DNA from: Cryptomeria japonica
Taxonomy: Eukaryota; Streptophyta; Pinopsida; Cupressales; Cupressaceae
Assembly: GCF_030272615.1 (NCBI RefSeq)
Contig: NC_081407.1
Coordinates: 440,293,213-440,357,212 of the forward strand
Direction of reading: 5' to 3'
Length of the DNA stretch: 64,000 bases
The notes under the pieces were generated by a model. The model was not told the origin of the DNA and did not search any database. It worked only from the letters and a program-made list of their open reading frames with translations. This document shows, one piece after another, positions 20,490 through 32,815 of this stretch. The first letter of the stretch is position 1, and each line of letters begins with the position of its first letter. Both the position numbers and the translations under genes were made by a program.

Positions 20490-22513
20490 AAAATTATCAT
20501 TTTTGGCCTCTTAAGCTTCATCAACATTTATCTCTACTCGGGTCTGGTTCATAAACTTGTACGAGCTCCTTTGCTGGCTTGTATGAACTAATTTGTGAGT
20601 TGGGATGAAAATCATTTCTTACTCGTATTAGCTCATTTCTATGTTGTATGAGCATGTTTCTTCATTCTCATGAGATCTAAGTTCTTTCGTACGAGCTGGT
20701 AAATCATGTTGTATGACTTTCTGCTTCTATGGTTTTAAAATAGACTGCATTTTAGGGTTTTCATGCTTTTATTCGATATATACTAATGCTAACCCTGGTC
20801 TATTTGTGATATACTAATGCAGCCTAACTGGTTTTTGTAGGACAATTGTCGAAGATTACACTTGTCAAAGACTCATTGCATAAAAACACATCATGACTAC
20901 TAATGCATCTATTTGGCAAGTTGCCTAAAAGAATTCAACAAAACTTTGTGTATTTTCTTAAATATTTCTAGGCACACTTGATTTTGCTAATGGAAATGAA
21001 CAATCATGTTTTACGTGTTTTGATGATAGGTGAGTATTCTCTCACCTTTCTTAGGTGATCAAAAAGCTAGACTCATCCTTTGCTTTCATTAGTACATTTC
21101 TTTAGTGGGCCTGCCCTCCCGAGGAGATAATAACTCTTAGCCATTAAGGCCGGTGAGAGGGGAACAACCTAAGTGGGAATGGCTAACACCAAGTAATCCA
21201 ACCCACTATAAAATAAATGTGATTTGATGAAAATCAATTCAATGGTAGTACTCGGGAATAGCTCTCCTTTGTACCTTCGGGTATAGAAAACCTTGGTTTT
21301 CAAGGCTGGGAGACCTCTTAATTGAGTATTATACCCTGACGCATTGAACGGATCCCTTACTAGTTCCGGTTAAATTAGAAGCTACCCAATTCACCTCCAA
21401 AAGGGTGATAATCTTTGTGCAAGAGAGGTAGTAACTCTCCCAAGACACTTGCCATATCATGCCTCCATTAGTGTCTGGAGTCGGATAATACGACGTTGAG
21501 AATCCATTGCATGAGACTCAGCGGCCATATTTTGATTAGCTATTGGGTGTGTACCTATGTTTGCAAGCAAAGGTTTTCTCTATCAACCAACTTCCTTAGG
21601 GTTTAGCATGCTTGAGTTCACTTATCATATTGCGTGTTTTCTGTGTATTCATCCCTAAATCAAAAAATCAAATATCTAAAACTGGAAAACATAAGCAAAA
21701 CATCAAACTTCATTGATCAAAATTTGACCAAACAAACACATTTCCCTTTGTTCTATTCTCTGTTGTACGAGGAATTTATCTTGTTGTATGGTTCAGAAAA
21801 GTTTGTTGTACTAACTGGACATTTGTCATATGAGATTAATCTTTAGTCATATGGCTCAATAGGAATTGTCGTATGAGCCTGTTCTTTTTCATATGAAAAT
21901 CCTATTTTGTCATATGGTCTTGTATCTTTTGTCATTTGGGGCTGTATAGTCTGTCGTACGAATCTCTGTATTTGGTAGACTAGAGCTATGTCTTGCATGC
22001 CTATTTTGGATCTGTCATTTTTGTTTGATAAATTTACAATGATCATAAGCATCAGTTATCTGTCAGTCTGTGCTTAGATTGTCTTGTTGGTTCGCTTGGT
22101 CAAGTTATCATCCATTGAAATCAGACTTTAGAACATAAACACTTCAAGATTTTCCAGTGCTCACCCTCAACAAGTTTAAGATCTAAACATCTCAAAGTGC
22201 ATTATCACCCTATTTGATAAACTAATCACCCAAAACATAGTTTCTCATTAGGATCTATCATCCTCTATCACGAAATTGAAATGTTTGGTCAGGATAATAT
22301 TATCCCATGTCGTAGGATATATCATTCCTACTGGACTTGGTTTTTTTCAAATCATCATCATTGCACTCCTAAACCAAAGATTGAAAAACTTAAAAACTTT
22401 TAAACAGTTTAATCACTTATCAAAACAAATTTTGGACAATAGAATCCTAGCAAAATATCTAACACACGTGTATGCCCATTCTATCTAGAGCTTAGAGAGG
22501 AAGAATCACAGAG
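20490..22513 (+). other. Long Tat leader with two clusters of a TCGTAYGA-like word
   Basis: About 2 kb without a gene. Two clusters of a degenerate word TTGTCRTAYGAG lie at 20557-20717 (six copies, for example 20557-20565, 20579-20587, 20644-20652, 20709-20717) and 21763-21961 (about ten copies, for example 21763-21771, 21822-21833, 21866-21877, 21951-21961). Cores are palindromic (GTAC, CATATG, TCGTACGA). Between them, 21000-21600 is unique sequence with no recognised feature. Confidence 0.6.
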
Positions 22514-24226
22514 ATGGAAATCAAAACATTAGAAATAACTGAAGAGCATAGACCCATGGAACATCAAGATGAAATACAAGTTGAAGGAGAAATAACAGAA
22601 CAAAATATCAGAGACATCAAAAAAGATCCTCAATTCGATAAATTTATGCATAAATTATTGAAGGGAGAAAAAGAAAAATATTTCCTAATGTTAGCAAAAT
22701 CTGGTGCTACACTCCCCCAAGAATTTGATGTGAACAAATTGAAACAAAAGAAAAGTGATCCTCCTCCTAGTAATGAACAATATGAGGATATTTTTGGTCT
22801 TAAAATGAATGACACATCAATTCCTAGTAATACCAAAACCAATGAAGAAACTTACATACCCAAAAGAGATGAAGTAGAAATTTTGAATAGTGTTCAATCC
22901 AATGAAGATACAAGAAGGACTACAAATGACACAACAAGAGATCCAGATCCTCCTAGAATGCAAAATAATGGTTATGCAAGAACAAATCATGTTGATAATT
23001 CGATCACAACTCTCACACAACAAATACAAACACTGCAAACACAAATTCAAGATATACAGAGAAGAAATGTTAGAAGATACTCACTTCAAGAAATCTATCC
23101 TTATCCATTTGATAGAAATCTAAACATGATACCATTTCCTATAGGAATTGAAACTCCTAGATACAAAAAAATATGACTAAAGCATTGACCCTCAAGATCA
23201 TATACGATAATTTTTTACAATGAGTATGGATTTTGCACATGATGATACCTACTTAATGAGATTATTTTCGAAAAGATTAACTGGACTAGCTATGGAATGG
23301 TTCTCCAAACTTCCACTTGGAATCAGATCATTCTCAGAGTTGTTGGATAAGTTTGTTTAACAATACTTTTACATCATACAACATGAAATAACAATGCTAG
23401 ACCTATGTAATGCCAAACAAAAAAGTGGAGAACCTTTCATGACATTTTTACAATGATGGAGGCGGTTATCTTCGCGATATCCTCACATAGTGCCAGAGTA
23501 CAAAAAAATGGACATATTCATCGACAACTTAAATGATCAAATGAGTTATTATTTAAAAATGCAAGGAAATCAAAGTTTTGGAAAAATAATTGATACTTGC
23601 ATCAAAATGGAGGAAGCCATGATAAAGAAAGGTGAATTGAAAATATACAAAGACAGAGTTCATCCTCCTAACAACAACAATAACAACAATCACAATGATA
23701 AGCCAAAATTTTGGAATAGAAATCGAAATGTCATCAATGATGGAATAGTGGATAACAACAATGTGAAACCAAAGCAACCGGTTTTTAATTTATCCACTCA
23801 CTCAGCAACGGCTCAGCAAAACAACCATCACCAAAAAGCAACTATTAAAAATTTCTTTCGAAGGCAATTTACAAACATTGGTGAACCCCTTGGGTCAGCA
23901 TTAAAGACACTTCTCACAAACAAATTGATCACTTTGCCAGAAGAAAGAAACTACAAACCTCAAATAAAACTGCCTTGGTGGAATGATAACCATTATTGCG
24001 TTTTCCATTGAAACAAGGGACATCACACAGATAATTGTCAGCAGTTGAAACATGTCATCCAAGATTTGATTGATAATGGATTAATAACTATGGATGGACA
24101 TACAACAAATGAATCTCATCTACAACTTTTAAAACTCTGCTTCCAAACTATGAGAAAGGTGAATCATCAACAACAAATAATGGAAAGGGTAAAGCGAAGG
24201 TAAACTATGCTCATACATATGATAAT
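22514..24226 (+). pseudogene. gag: Tat gag
   Basis: The ATG at 22514 opens a 220-codon frame (acidic N-terminus, then a coiled QIQTLQTQIQDIQ). A frameshift at the A7 run near 23166 leads to the Gag core (23220-23620: FAHDDTYLMRLF, LAMEWFSKLP, PHIVPEYKKMDIFI, KMEEAMIKKG). An Asn-rich spacer (23665-23700) follows, then a zinc-binding motif YCVFH, stop, NKGHHTDNC (23992-24042). The CxxH..GH..C pattern of Tat Gags is kept, but an Arg codon has become TGA. Another frame change occurs near 24150. Gag would form the particle. Confidence 0.8.
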
Positions 24227-24950
24227 GTGGTAAATGTGATTGTAGTTAAAGAAAAGCAAAATCAAGAACTTGCTCATGCTGTCACAAGAAGCAAAGACAA
24301 ATTTGTTTTGCTAGGTCCTACGACAAACACATCATCCACTACTAAACAATGCAATCTAGTGGAGCAATTACAGAAAACACCCGCACAAATATCCATCTTA
24401 GAAATTTTAAATCTTTCACCTGCACACAAAGAAATTCTTGAACGAGCATTAGTAGATACAACATTGTCCAAAGATCTTGATATTGATCAATTCCAAACTA
24501 TGGTGGGACACCTCACAACCCCTTACTGCTTATCATTCACTGAAGAAGACTACATGTCCCTGCAACATCCCCATAATGCTCCCTTGCATATCGAATTCAT
24601 CATTCATAAGACGCAAGTTAAACGTGTCCTAATAGATGGAGGAGTTGGTTTAAACATTTTCTCTTTGAGTCTTGTCTATGCTCTAGGTTATTCAGAAGAT
24701 GCATTTGATCCTCGAAAAAAGATCCATTAAAGCCTATGATGAAGAAGAACGTTCCTCTAAAGGAATTGTGATATTACCCATCAGAGTGGGACCTTTGCAG
24801 AAAGACACAGCATGCCAAGTTCTAGATTTAGATTTATCATACAACATACTCTTGGGAAGACCCTAGATACATGACATACAAGTTGTTCCATCAACATACC
24901 ATCAGTGCCTAAAGTTTCCCTACAATGGGCATGAAATCACGATCTCAGTG
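24227..24950 (+). pseudogene. pol: Tat linker and aspartic protease
   Basis: Starts with KTPAQISILEILNLSPAHKE (24375-24434), a conserved lead-in to protease in Tat and Ogre elements (compare ALTQMKVTIPLIELLKIKEH at 45386). The protease active site is LIDGGVGLNIF (24631-24663), near the DGGSA form of Tat proteases; a second hallmark, YNILLGRP, is at 24841-24864, after a frameshift near 24725. It would process Gag-Pol. Confidence 0.8.
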
Positions 24951-25039
24951 GATTCAAATCTATTTCAGTATTGTAGTAATCTTAAACCAATTCAAGAAAT
25001 CATTGATCCTCATAATAGGGAGGCATCATCTTCGATCCA

Positions 25040-26180
25040 AAGAACAATCATTTGCCTCTATCTTCTCAAGTATGGAAAAACAAATGCAGCTAAGAGATCG
25101 AGGGAACAAAGAATATTCAATATCACAATTACCACTTTCTCCTAAATCCTTTGGAAAACCATCAAACTCTAAACAACAACCAATTGTAAAACATCTTCTG
25201 ATATTTGATGGAGCATTTGTTAGTGCTGGAACCTTATCAGAGGAAACAAAAGACAAAGATGTGCTACAATGGCTATACAAGGATGAAGAATTTCAACAAA
25301 AGATCAACAATGTCTGCATACCTATAGAAAATTATGGAAAAGGATTTAACATTCTCAGAAAAATGGGATACACTGAAGAAGGTCCTATAGGAAAAAGAAA
25401 AGAAGGTATGTTAGAACCTATCCAACCTTACACTTAGCAAACTATAGACAAAACAGGCTTAGGGTATGGACAAGTTACTTTACCAGAAGACACATCTTTT
25501 AGTCAACAACAAGAGGAATATGAAAACAGACAAGAACAACGGGCTATTGAAAGAGAAGAAACATCATCTAAGAAACAAACACCAGCAAACATGAAATGGG
25601 AAAAGAAGCAAGCTTCAAATCAACAAAAGAAATAAACTAAAAGCACCTCTCAAGCAACATTAAATCTCAATCAAAACAAGAAAGAAGCTAATATAAGTCA
25701 AGGAGAGCTCATAAAAAAGTTGACAAAACTCAATCTCAGTCCTTAAGAGGTTGAATATGAAAGAAGAAAAGATATAACAAGAAAAGCTGAAGAAACAAAT
25801 CAAATACTATATGAACAAATCTGTAGATTGTAGGCTGCAAGTGATACAGATTCTAATGAAAGGGAATGGGATTCCTATCACTCTAAAGAATCAGTTGAAG
25901 AAAATTTCTTTGAAGGAGATGTAGGAGTTGATGTAGTTCACATGTATGCAGAAAAAACATCAGGAACTAGTTCACTTGAATTACAATCACATTTGGCTGA
26001 CTTAGAATTAACCGAGGACGATTAGGAGTTTCTTATGCGAGGTCATTCTAATGAGAGTACAGTTCTAGACATTGACATACATATTGAAAACTTTGATACA
26101 TCTATCATGACCCTTGATACCCTTGAAACAACCCAACCTGAAGACCTCTTAGCTCTAATCCACCCTGAGCTTTATTGATT
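25040..26180 (+). pseudogene. Tat linker with a G-patch-like domain
   Basis: Between protease and reverse transcriptase the frame encodes GKGFNILRKMGYTEEGPIG (25339-25395), then PIQPYT, a stop, and KTGLGYG (25450-25470). Spaced glycines and the ILxKMGY core match a G-patch, an RNA-binding module also found next to protease in betaretroviruses. The rest (25480-26180) is charged and low complexity with several stops. It probably formed part of the Gag-Pol polyprotein; its role here is inference. Confidence 0.6.
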
Positions 26181-26305
26181 GGGAAAATGAAAGACATAGC
26201 ACCATTGATACCTTCCTGAATGACCATGCCATATCTATATATCTTAATACAATCGAACCTATAACAACTTTCACCAATAATTTCAGCACCGCATCTTCCA
26301 TTCAA

Positions 26306-27240
26306 GTGGGTGCCAAATCTCCTAGTCACAAAAAGGAAAATAAAGAAAAAAATATCAAGTCTAATGCTGAAAACCATTTCTTGGCAACATTAGATTGGGA
26401 AAAAGTAAAAATAAAGAACACATCTAATAGTGAAAACCTCCTCGACGCACTAAAAGATGGAAGATTTGACACTTTACCTAAGCACTATCAAGAAAGGTCA
26501 TCCATTTTGATCAAACCAATAGAGGCAGTTAACATTTGCACAATAGAGAAACCAAAGATTCTACATCCATCAACTTCTCTATCTGAGCAAGAAATGCAAC
26601 AATATATATAATTCTTCAAATGACAACAAATCAATTTTGCCTAGTCCTATGTAGACATGCCAGGGTTAGATCCAGAGCTTATTATGCATCACTTAAATGT
26701 TAGTCTAGAAGCCAAACCAGTTAAACAGAAGTTACAGAAGATGCATCCTCATATTGCCCTTCTGGTCAAAGAAGAACTAAAGAAATTATTGGATGTTGGA
26801 TTCATCAAACCTATAGCTTATCCTCAATGGGTATCCAACATTGTTCCTGTTCAAAACTAGATAAAAGTATCAGAATATGCACTGACTTTAGAGATCTTAA
26901 TAACACATGTCCAAAAGATGACTTTCCTTTTCCTAACATCGACATCATTGTAGATTTAACTGCTGGACACTCCATTTTTTCTTTAATGGATGGTTTCTCC
27001 GAATACAATCAAATCAAAATAGCACCCGAAGATCAAGAAAAGATAGCTTTCACATGTCCATCAGGTGCTACATATCAAAGAGCTATGACAACTATATTTC
27101 ATGACATGATGCTTACATTCATGGAAGATTATGTGGATGACATATTGGCTAAATCATACAACGGAGAAGAACATATAGGGATACTAGAAAAGATCTTTGA
27201 TCGGTTAGAACAATATGGTTAAACCCTAAGAAATGTACCT
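26306..27240 (+). pseudogene. pol: Tat reverse transcriptase
   Basis: N-terminal part at 26657-26860 (GLDPELIMHHLNV, then GFIKPIAYPQWVSNIVPV). A frameshift near 26858 leads to RICTDFRDLNNTCPKDDFP (26870-26926), MDGFSEYNQIKI and the catalytic YVDD (27130-27141). Between AFTCPSG and ATYQRAM about 12 residues are missing, including the usual MPFGLKNA motif, so a small deletion removed a core strand. Not functional. Confidence 0.85.
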
Positions 27241-27263
27241 TTGGTGTCACTTCAGGCAAGCTA

Positions 27264-28400
27264 TTGGGATACATTGTTTCAGCTAGAGGTATCAAAGTGG
27301 ATCCAGCTAAGGTTAAAGCAATCAAGGAAATGGAATCTCCCAAGAATATCAGTCAACTCAGATCACTCCAAGGAAGACTCCATTCAATCAGAAGATTTGT
27401 TGCTCAACTAGCAGATAAATATCAACCATTTACTCATCTATTGCACAAAAATGTTCATTTCAAGTGGGACCATCAATATGAGGATGCATTCAACAAGATC
27501 AAGGCATATCTCATGCAACCACCCATCCTAATGTCACCGATTCCAGGAAAACCATGGTTACTTTATGTATCGACCATCGAAGCATCATTAGGAGTTTTGC
27601 TCGCACAACATGATAATGAAGGAAAAGATCGAGCTATCTACTACATCAGCAGAACACTAGTAGGATACGAGATCAACTATTCACCAATAGAAAAAGCATG
27701 CTTGGTAGTTGTTTTTGCTTCTCAAAAATTATGACACTATCTACTATCTCACTCCATCAAGTTGATTACTAAAATTGATCCATTGAAGTATTTGCTCAGC
27801 AAGGCAACATTAACAGGACGACTGGCAAAATGGATCATGATTCTAAGTGAGTTTGATATTGAGTATGTTGACCTAAAAGCTATAAAAGGACAAGTCATTG
27901 TAGACCAACTAGCAGAGGCACCACTTAAAGATTATCATCCTTTACAGATTGAGTTTCCCAATGTTGATATCCTAACAGTCACCACAAAAAAATGGCAATT
28001 ATACTTTGATGGTTCATATACGCAACATGGATCAGGAGCAGGTATTCTATTCATCACACCACAAGGTCATATAGTCCCAAAAGCATACAAATTAAGCTTT
28101 CCATGCACCAACAACACCGCAGAATATGAAGCTTTGTTTATAGGTATCAAAATGGCTATAGAATGGAACATTACACAACTTCAAGTCTTTGGAGACTCTT
28201 GGCTCATCATTAATAAAATAAATGATGATTATCAAACAAAGGACAAAAAATTGATGCCTTATAAAAAGATGGTTGATGATATCAAGAAATACTTTGTAGA
28301 AATAACTTTTCAGCAGATTCCAAGAAATGACAACAAAGCATCAGATGACATGGCTACACTTTCTTTTCTCCTTCAGACACAGGAAAATCAACAGCGTTAT
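27264..28400 (+). pseudogene. pol: Tat tandem RNase H domains (Gypsy type and archaeal type)
   Basis: One long frame, broken by TGA at 27732-27734. The first domain (27400-27900) is the normal Gypsy RNase H: PWLLYVSTIEASLGVLLAQ, RAIYYISRTL, NYSPIEKACL. The second (27988-28370) is the extra archaeal-type RNase H of the Tat clade: KWQLYFDGSYTQHGSGAG, NNTAEYEAL, VFGDSWLIINK, with Asp, Glu and Asp catalytic residues all present. In the first domain the Asp expected near STIEAS is not obvious, in line with the idea that the second RNase H took over removal of RNA. Order is reverse transcriptase, RNase H, RNase H, integrase. Confidence 0.85.
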
Positions 28401-29766
28401 GAATTCTTGGTGGAAGAGTTGTTTTACCCTGCTCATAATTGTCCTAATTCCCAAACTATCTATCACCTTGTTGGGCATGATTCCTCCTGTTACGGCCAAA
28501 CTTACACATACCTAAAAGATAACACTCGACCTTCCAACTTATCAAAAAATCAAAAGAAAAACTTTATTCGCCAATCCTCCCATTTTACTCTTGTCGCGGA
28601 TACCCTGTTTAAATGAGGTCTAGATGGTACTCTTTTAAGATGTCTCAAACAAGAAGAATCTGAGAAGGCCTTACATGAAGTCCATAATGGAATTTGTGGC
28701 ACTCATTCAAGTGGTCTTACCCTTTCAAAAAAACTCATATGCTTGGGCTATTATTGGCCGACTATGGAACGAGATTCTTTTCAGATAGCTATAACATGCA
28801 AACAATGTCAGATCCATGGGAATCGGATTCATGAACCAACACAAGAACTTCATGCTTTAGCAACATCTTGGCCTTTCTGCCAATGGGGTCTTGATCTAGT
28901 AGGAAAGATAAATCCTTCTTCATATAATGGTCACAAATTCATCCTTGTAGCTACAAAATATTTCACAAAATGGATTGAGGCAGTACCTCTCACAAATATC
29001 AAAGGAAAACAAATTATTGCATTTATCTTGAATTACATCATCTGTCGCTATGGAATACCAATGATCATTATCACTGATAATGGGTGACCATTCAAGAATT
29101 AGGATGTACAAGAACTATGTGAGAAATTCAAGATCCAACACAGATTCTCCACACCCTACTATCCACAGGGAAATGGGCAAGCAAAAGCATCAAACAAAAC
29201 TATTTTGAAAATACTCAAAAAGACAACGAATGATGCTGGAAGAGATTGGCATATTCAATTAAACCCTACTCTATGAGCCTACCGTACCAATATCCACACA
29301 CTAACAGGTACCACACCTTTCTCTCTTGTTTATGGATCAGAATCAATACTGCTAATAGAAGTAGAGATACCTTCTCTACGAGTATCATTAAAAGGTCTCA
29401 TCCCAGATGAAGAACAATGAGTATCTAGATTACAAGAGTTAGAATTGATCCATGAATGAAGACAAAATACCTTTGATCATTTAAAGGTATATGAACAAAG
29501 AATGTGTCGGAGTTATAATCACAGGGTCAAACCACACGTCTTTCAAGTTGGGGAACTAGTACTAAAAGAAAATCCACGCAACCAAGCAGATCGAGAAAAG
29601 AAAGGAAAGTTTGAACCAAATTGGTTAGGTTCGTTTGTGATCACAACAGTATTTGGATTAGGAGCATATCAACTATCAACACAGGATGGAGATCATCTTG
29701 ATGAACCCATCAATAGCATGCATCTGAAGAAATTTATGTCTAAAAAAGTGAAAAATAAAAAACAGT
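28401..29766 (+). pseudogene. pol: Tat integrase
   Basis: The zinc-binding HHCC module is complete (HEVHNGICGTH at 28676-28708, CKQCQIHG at 28798-28821). The core has WGLDLVGKI (first Asp, near 28893) and IITDNG (second Asp, near 29076). The third residue is lost: PQGNGQAKASNK near 29165-29200 has Lys (AAA) where the family has Glu (GAA). Several stops follow. The C-terminal domain (29580-29740: FEPNWLGSFVI, GAYQLSTQDG, PINSMHLKKF) is intact, with no chromodomain. It would join element DNA to the genome, but this copy is dead. Confidence 0.88.
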
Positions 29767-31451
29767 GAAAAATAAAAAGTGAAAAATAAAAAAATTAAAA
29801 AAAAAGTGAAAAAGTAGAAAAATCAAAAACAATGAAAAAAGCAGAAAATCCAAACAAAAAAATCAAATATGAGAAAAAGTGCAATAAAAATAGACAGTGA
29901 AAACCTGGCAAACAGGAACTATCTATCTGCTAGCTCTTCCACCTATTAGTTCATGCATCTTTTTGCTTGCATTCATTATCCATCATGGAGCCTTTGTACA
30001 TACACAGGCATCCTAGCTAATCTCTCACCATGGTTTGGATCATTGAGTATATCATAATGACTTTGTTTCTAGGGTTGGGGAAAAATCCTACACCTAGCTA
30101 GGGGAAAACTTCTTGATCATTTTGAGCTTAATCAAATAGGTAGAACAACAGTTAGACAACTTTTAACAAATGAAAACTAAGACACATCCAACGTTGAACA
30201 CGAGATCAAATTATCAACCATCAAACTATCGCAAAGTTAGTCTAAGCATAGCACACACTTTTCAATGGATAATATCTTTTGAATAATGATTTTAACATGA
30301 TTGTTCAACTTCTTTTATCTTGATTTTAGCTATCATGATTTCTGAGTGACTCTAGGATGTCTTTGACTTGAGAAACAAGGAAGGAACATGATATTTTTCT
30401 TGCCCGATGTTTGTAAATTAATCATCAATATGTGCAAATTTGTCTCAGGACATGATCATCGGAGTATCATCAAAGACATTTCTGATTTGCATATTAAAAT
30501 GGTTAATACTACCTATTTTACGCAAGCAACACTCAGGCCATCTTGGTTCAATTATACCTCGATGCTTGTGCTAACTTGCCATATCAAAAGCTAGGAAAGC
30601 AGTTCTTAGGTCATCATGGTTTAATTATACCATCGATGTTTTCACTCTCTTCCCACATTTCAAAAAGCTCAATGATGACAAAACGCAATAATCTAGTGAC
30701 TAGTCTGATCGTAGCTTTGCATTTCATTTGCATTGGCATTTGCATTTAAGCTTGCATTTCATTCTTGCATGGGATCCCGCATTCTCATTTTATCCAAGGT
30801 TAAATCTATCATAGGAATCATCAAGGTATCATCACAAGTGTATATGCAATCAGACTAATGATTCATATCTCCAGATATTGTCAACCTAGTGAAAATCTTA
30901 TACTATCCCTCTCATTAGAACCAAAATCAGCTTATCTGAATCTTTCTGCAACTTGATATCAACAAACTGTGAGTTCTTTATCTAATCAATCTTGTCAATT
31001 CTATCAATGAAACCTAATTGATTCTATCATGTCTTATACAGGATGTATCTTTCCTGAAACCAGACGTTTTGATCTATGTCTTATACAGGATATATCTTTC
31101 CTAAAACCAGACGCTTCAATCATCTTTATCTTATATAGGAGGTATCATTCCTAAAACCAGACTGAATCTCGATCTAACTAATCAACCTTTATCAATAATC
31201 AAGAACCACATCACCATGATTGTAGAACTCGCATTTTCATCAACCACAGTTGAAGGATTCATTCAATAATCTAGTGGGAAATCAATTTCACAAGGATCCA
31301 AAAACTCCAAAGATCAACTATCTCAATTGATCTCCCGAGGGGGTATCATCCTATCGCAATTTATCAATCAAGAGTTGGGGCATCATATCGAACCAATATC
31401 ATCATCGAAATGAGATTATTCTTTGAATCAATGCATCATCACACCTTGCTT
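29767..31451 (+). other. Tat 3' non-coding region
   Basis: No gene. 29750-29900 is A-rich with repeated GTGAAAAATAAAAA words. 30535-30640 holds two diverged copies of a roughly 65 bp unit (CATCTTGGTTCAATTATACC and CATCATGGTTTAATTATACC). 31030-31165 is a three-unit tandem repeat. The rest shows nothing recognisable. Confidence 0.6.
31030..31165 (+). repeat. Three tandem units of 47-51 bp
   Basis: Each unit contains TCTTATAYAGG, then TTCCTRAAACCAGAC; starts are near 31030, 31077 and 31127. It lies in the non-coding tail of the Tat element. Confidence 0.8.
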
Positions 31452-31461
31452 GAAAGAGGGG
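31452..31461 (+). promoter_or_regulatory. Polypurine tract of Tat element
   Basis: GAAAGAGGGG, five bases before the 3' LTR start (CGTATACACC, where TG has become CG). Confidence 0.75.
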
Positions 31462-31466
31462 CAAAA

Positions 31467-32498
31467 CGTATACACCTAAAAATGATCTAAAGATAATTAA
31501 TTGAATAAGAAATTATTTAATTAATCCCCCTCCCCAATTTAATTGAATCCATCAAGAATTTGATTAAATTCTCCCTTTTCATCTACTCATTAATAAATCT
31601 AAGGAATTATTTAATAGGTTCATTCCAATAGTCCCCTTCGATTAATTAATTCAAATTAATTAATCCCTCCCCATTTAAAATCATTTCTTCTAATCTTCTA
31701 ATTAATTAAAACAAATCAATTTATGATTTGTTGAGAATTAATTAGTCTTTTCCTATTATTTGAATTTTTAAATTCAAATTACCCACATGCCTCCTTATCC
31801 TGACCTCCTATGGTGTGGATACTCTCCCCTTGAGACACATGGCATTATTGGGCAGCATGTCCCCTCCCTTGGAAGCCTCTTGACACTTGTCACCACAGAG
31901 ATGACAAATGTTCCCTTTCATCCAACCTCTCTTGGAAGCTTCTTGACACTTGCCACCATAGAGATGGAAAATGTTCCCTTTCATCCAACCTCTTTTCCAA
32001 CCTCCTCCAATTTCACCATTGATATCTTCAGACTCAATCTTGACCGTTGATTCTTGTCACCTCACCCCTAGCCTTGGAATCCTATAAATAGACCCCACTT
32101 TTGATCACTAATCATCCCATCTCATTTTCATTTCAGGCATTGTTACTATAGGCATAATATCTCTTAGCATATCATTTGAGCATTGTTATTATAGGCAATT
32201 ACATTCTTAGATCTAGATTATTTTCTAGCATAATTGTTGAAACATGTAGCTTAATCATTCTCTTTTCTAGCTTAAATGCATCATTATCATCTTAAATTCT
32301 CCATCTAGGTGTAGTCAAGTCACTGGAATTTTCTCTTCTAGATCTGAGAGAAAATATATAGTCGCATTTATTAGGAGGCGATAGATCGATTAGCCATGGA
32401 ATTATCTTTATTTGTTTTAAATTTGCTAACCATGCTTGTAATGATATATTGAGTGTTTTGTGTTGCAACTGTAGGTATCACACTTCATAGGCACGACA
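31467..32498 (+). repeat. Tat element 3' LTR
   Basis: 1032 bp, nearly the same as the 5' LTR apart from scattered transitions; it carries the same 63 bp duplication (about 31863-31990). Its first base is C instead of T. CTTTC follows at 32499-32503. Confidence 0.93.
32083..32090 (+). promoter_or_regulatory. TATA box of Tat 3' LTR
   Basis: TATAAATA in the same context as 20053-20060. In this position it could start transcripts reading into LARD-plus sequence downstream. Confidence 0.6.
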
Positions 32499-32503
32499 CT
32501 TTC

Positions 32504-32741
32504 ATATGGCTAGTGAACTGATATTATGGGTCACAAATCCCACCGTGGTTTTTCCTCTTTGAGGTTTTCCACATATAAATTTTGTGTGTTATGGTGTTCA
32601 TTTATGTGGATAATTTATTTCCTTCATTTTATATGTTTATATGTTTACTGGTTTATATGTGTATGGTATAAAAAGATAAAATCTTGTGTTACCAGCAGAA
32701 CACTGATTCACCCCCCCTCTCAGTGTTCTTGGATCCCAGCA
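32504..32741 (+). repeat. LARD-plus 5' LTR, right piece
   Basis: Continues the LTR broken at 19436. It has the family blocks GGGTCACAAATCCCACCG (32527-32544) and the C-run with CTCTCAGTGTTC (32711-32729), and ends CCCAGCA before the primer site. Joined length about 907 bp. Confidence 0.88.
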
Positions 32742-32743
32742 AT

Positions 32744-32756
32744 TGGTATCAAAGCC
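32744..32756 (+). promoter_or_regulatory. Primer-binding site of LARD-plus
   Basis: TGGTATCAAAGCC, one base off the initiator tRNA-Met complement seen in LARD-minus, two bases after the LTR end. Confidence 0.88.
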
Positions 32757-32815
32757 TAGTACCTCAGAAGAAGTTTAACAACTTGAGGAAGATCCTGAAA
32801 CCAAAATCTTTGAAC

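Larger units (their letters stand above)
19437..32498 (+). mobile_element. Full-length Tat-clade Ty3/gypsy retrotransposon
   Basis: LTRs at 19437-20467 and 31467-32498 are near identical. The target duplication CTTTC lies at 19432-19436 and 32499-32503. A primer site follows the 5' LTR and a polypurine tract precedes the 3' LTR. Domain order is gag, protease, G-patch linker, reverse transcriptase, RNase H, second (archaeal-type) RNase H, integrase, the usual Tat order. The second RNase H and absence of a chromodomain place it in Tat. Stops, frameshifts, a gap in reverse transcriptase and loss of the integrase Glu make it inactive. Total 13.06 kb. Confidence 0.93.
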
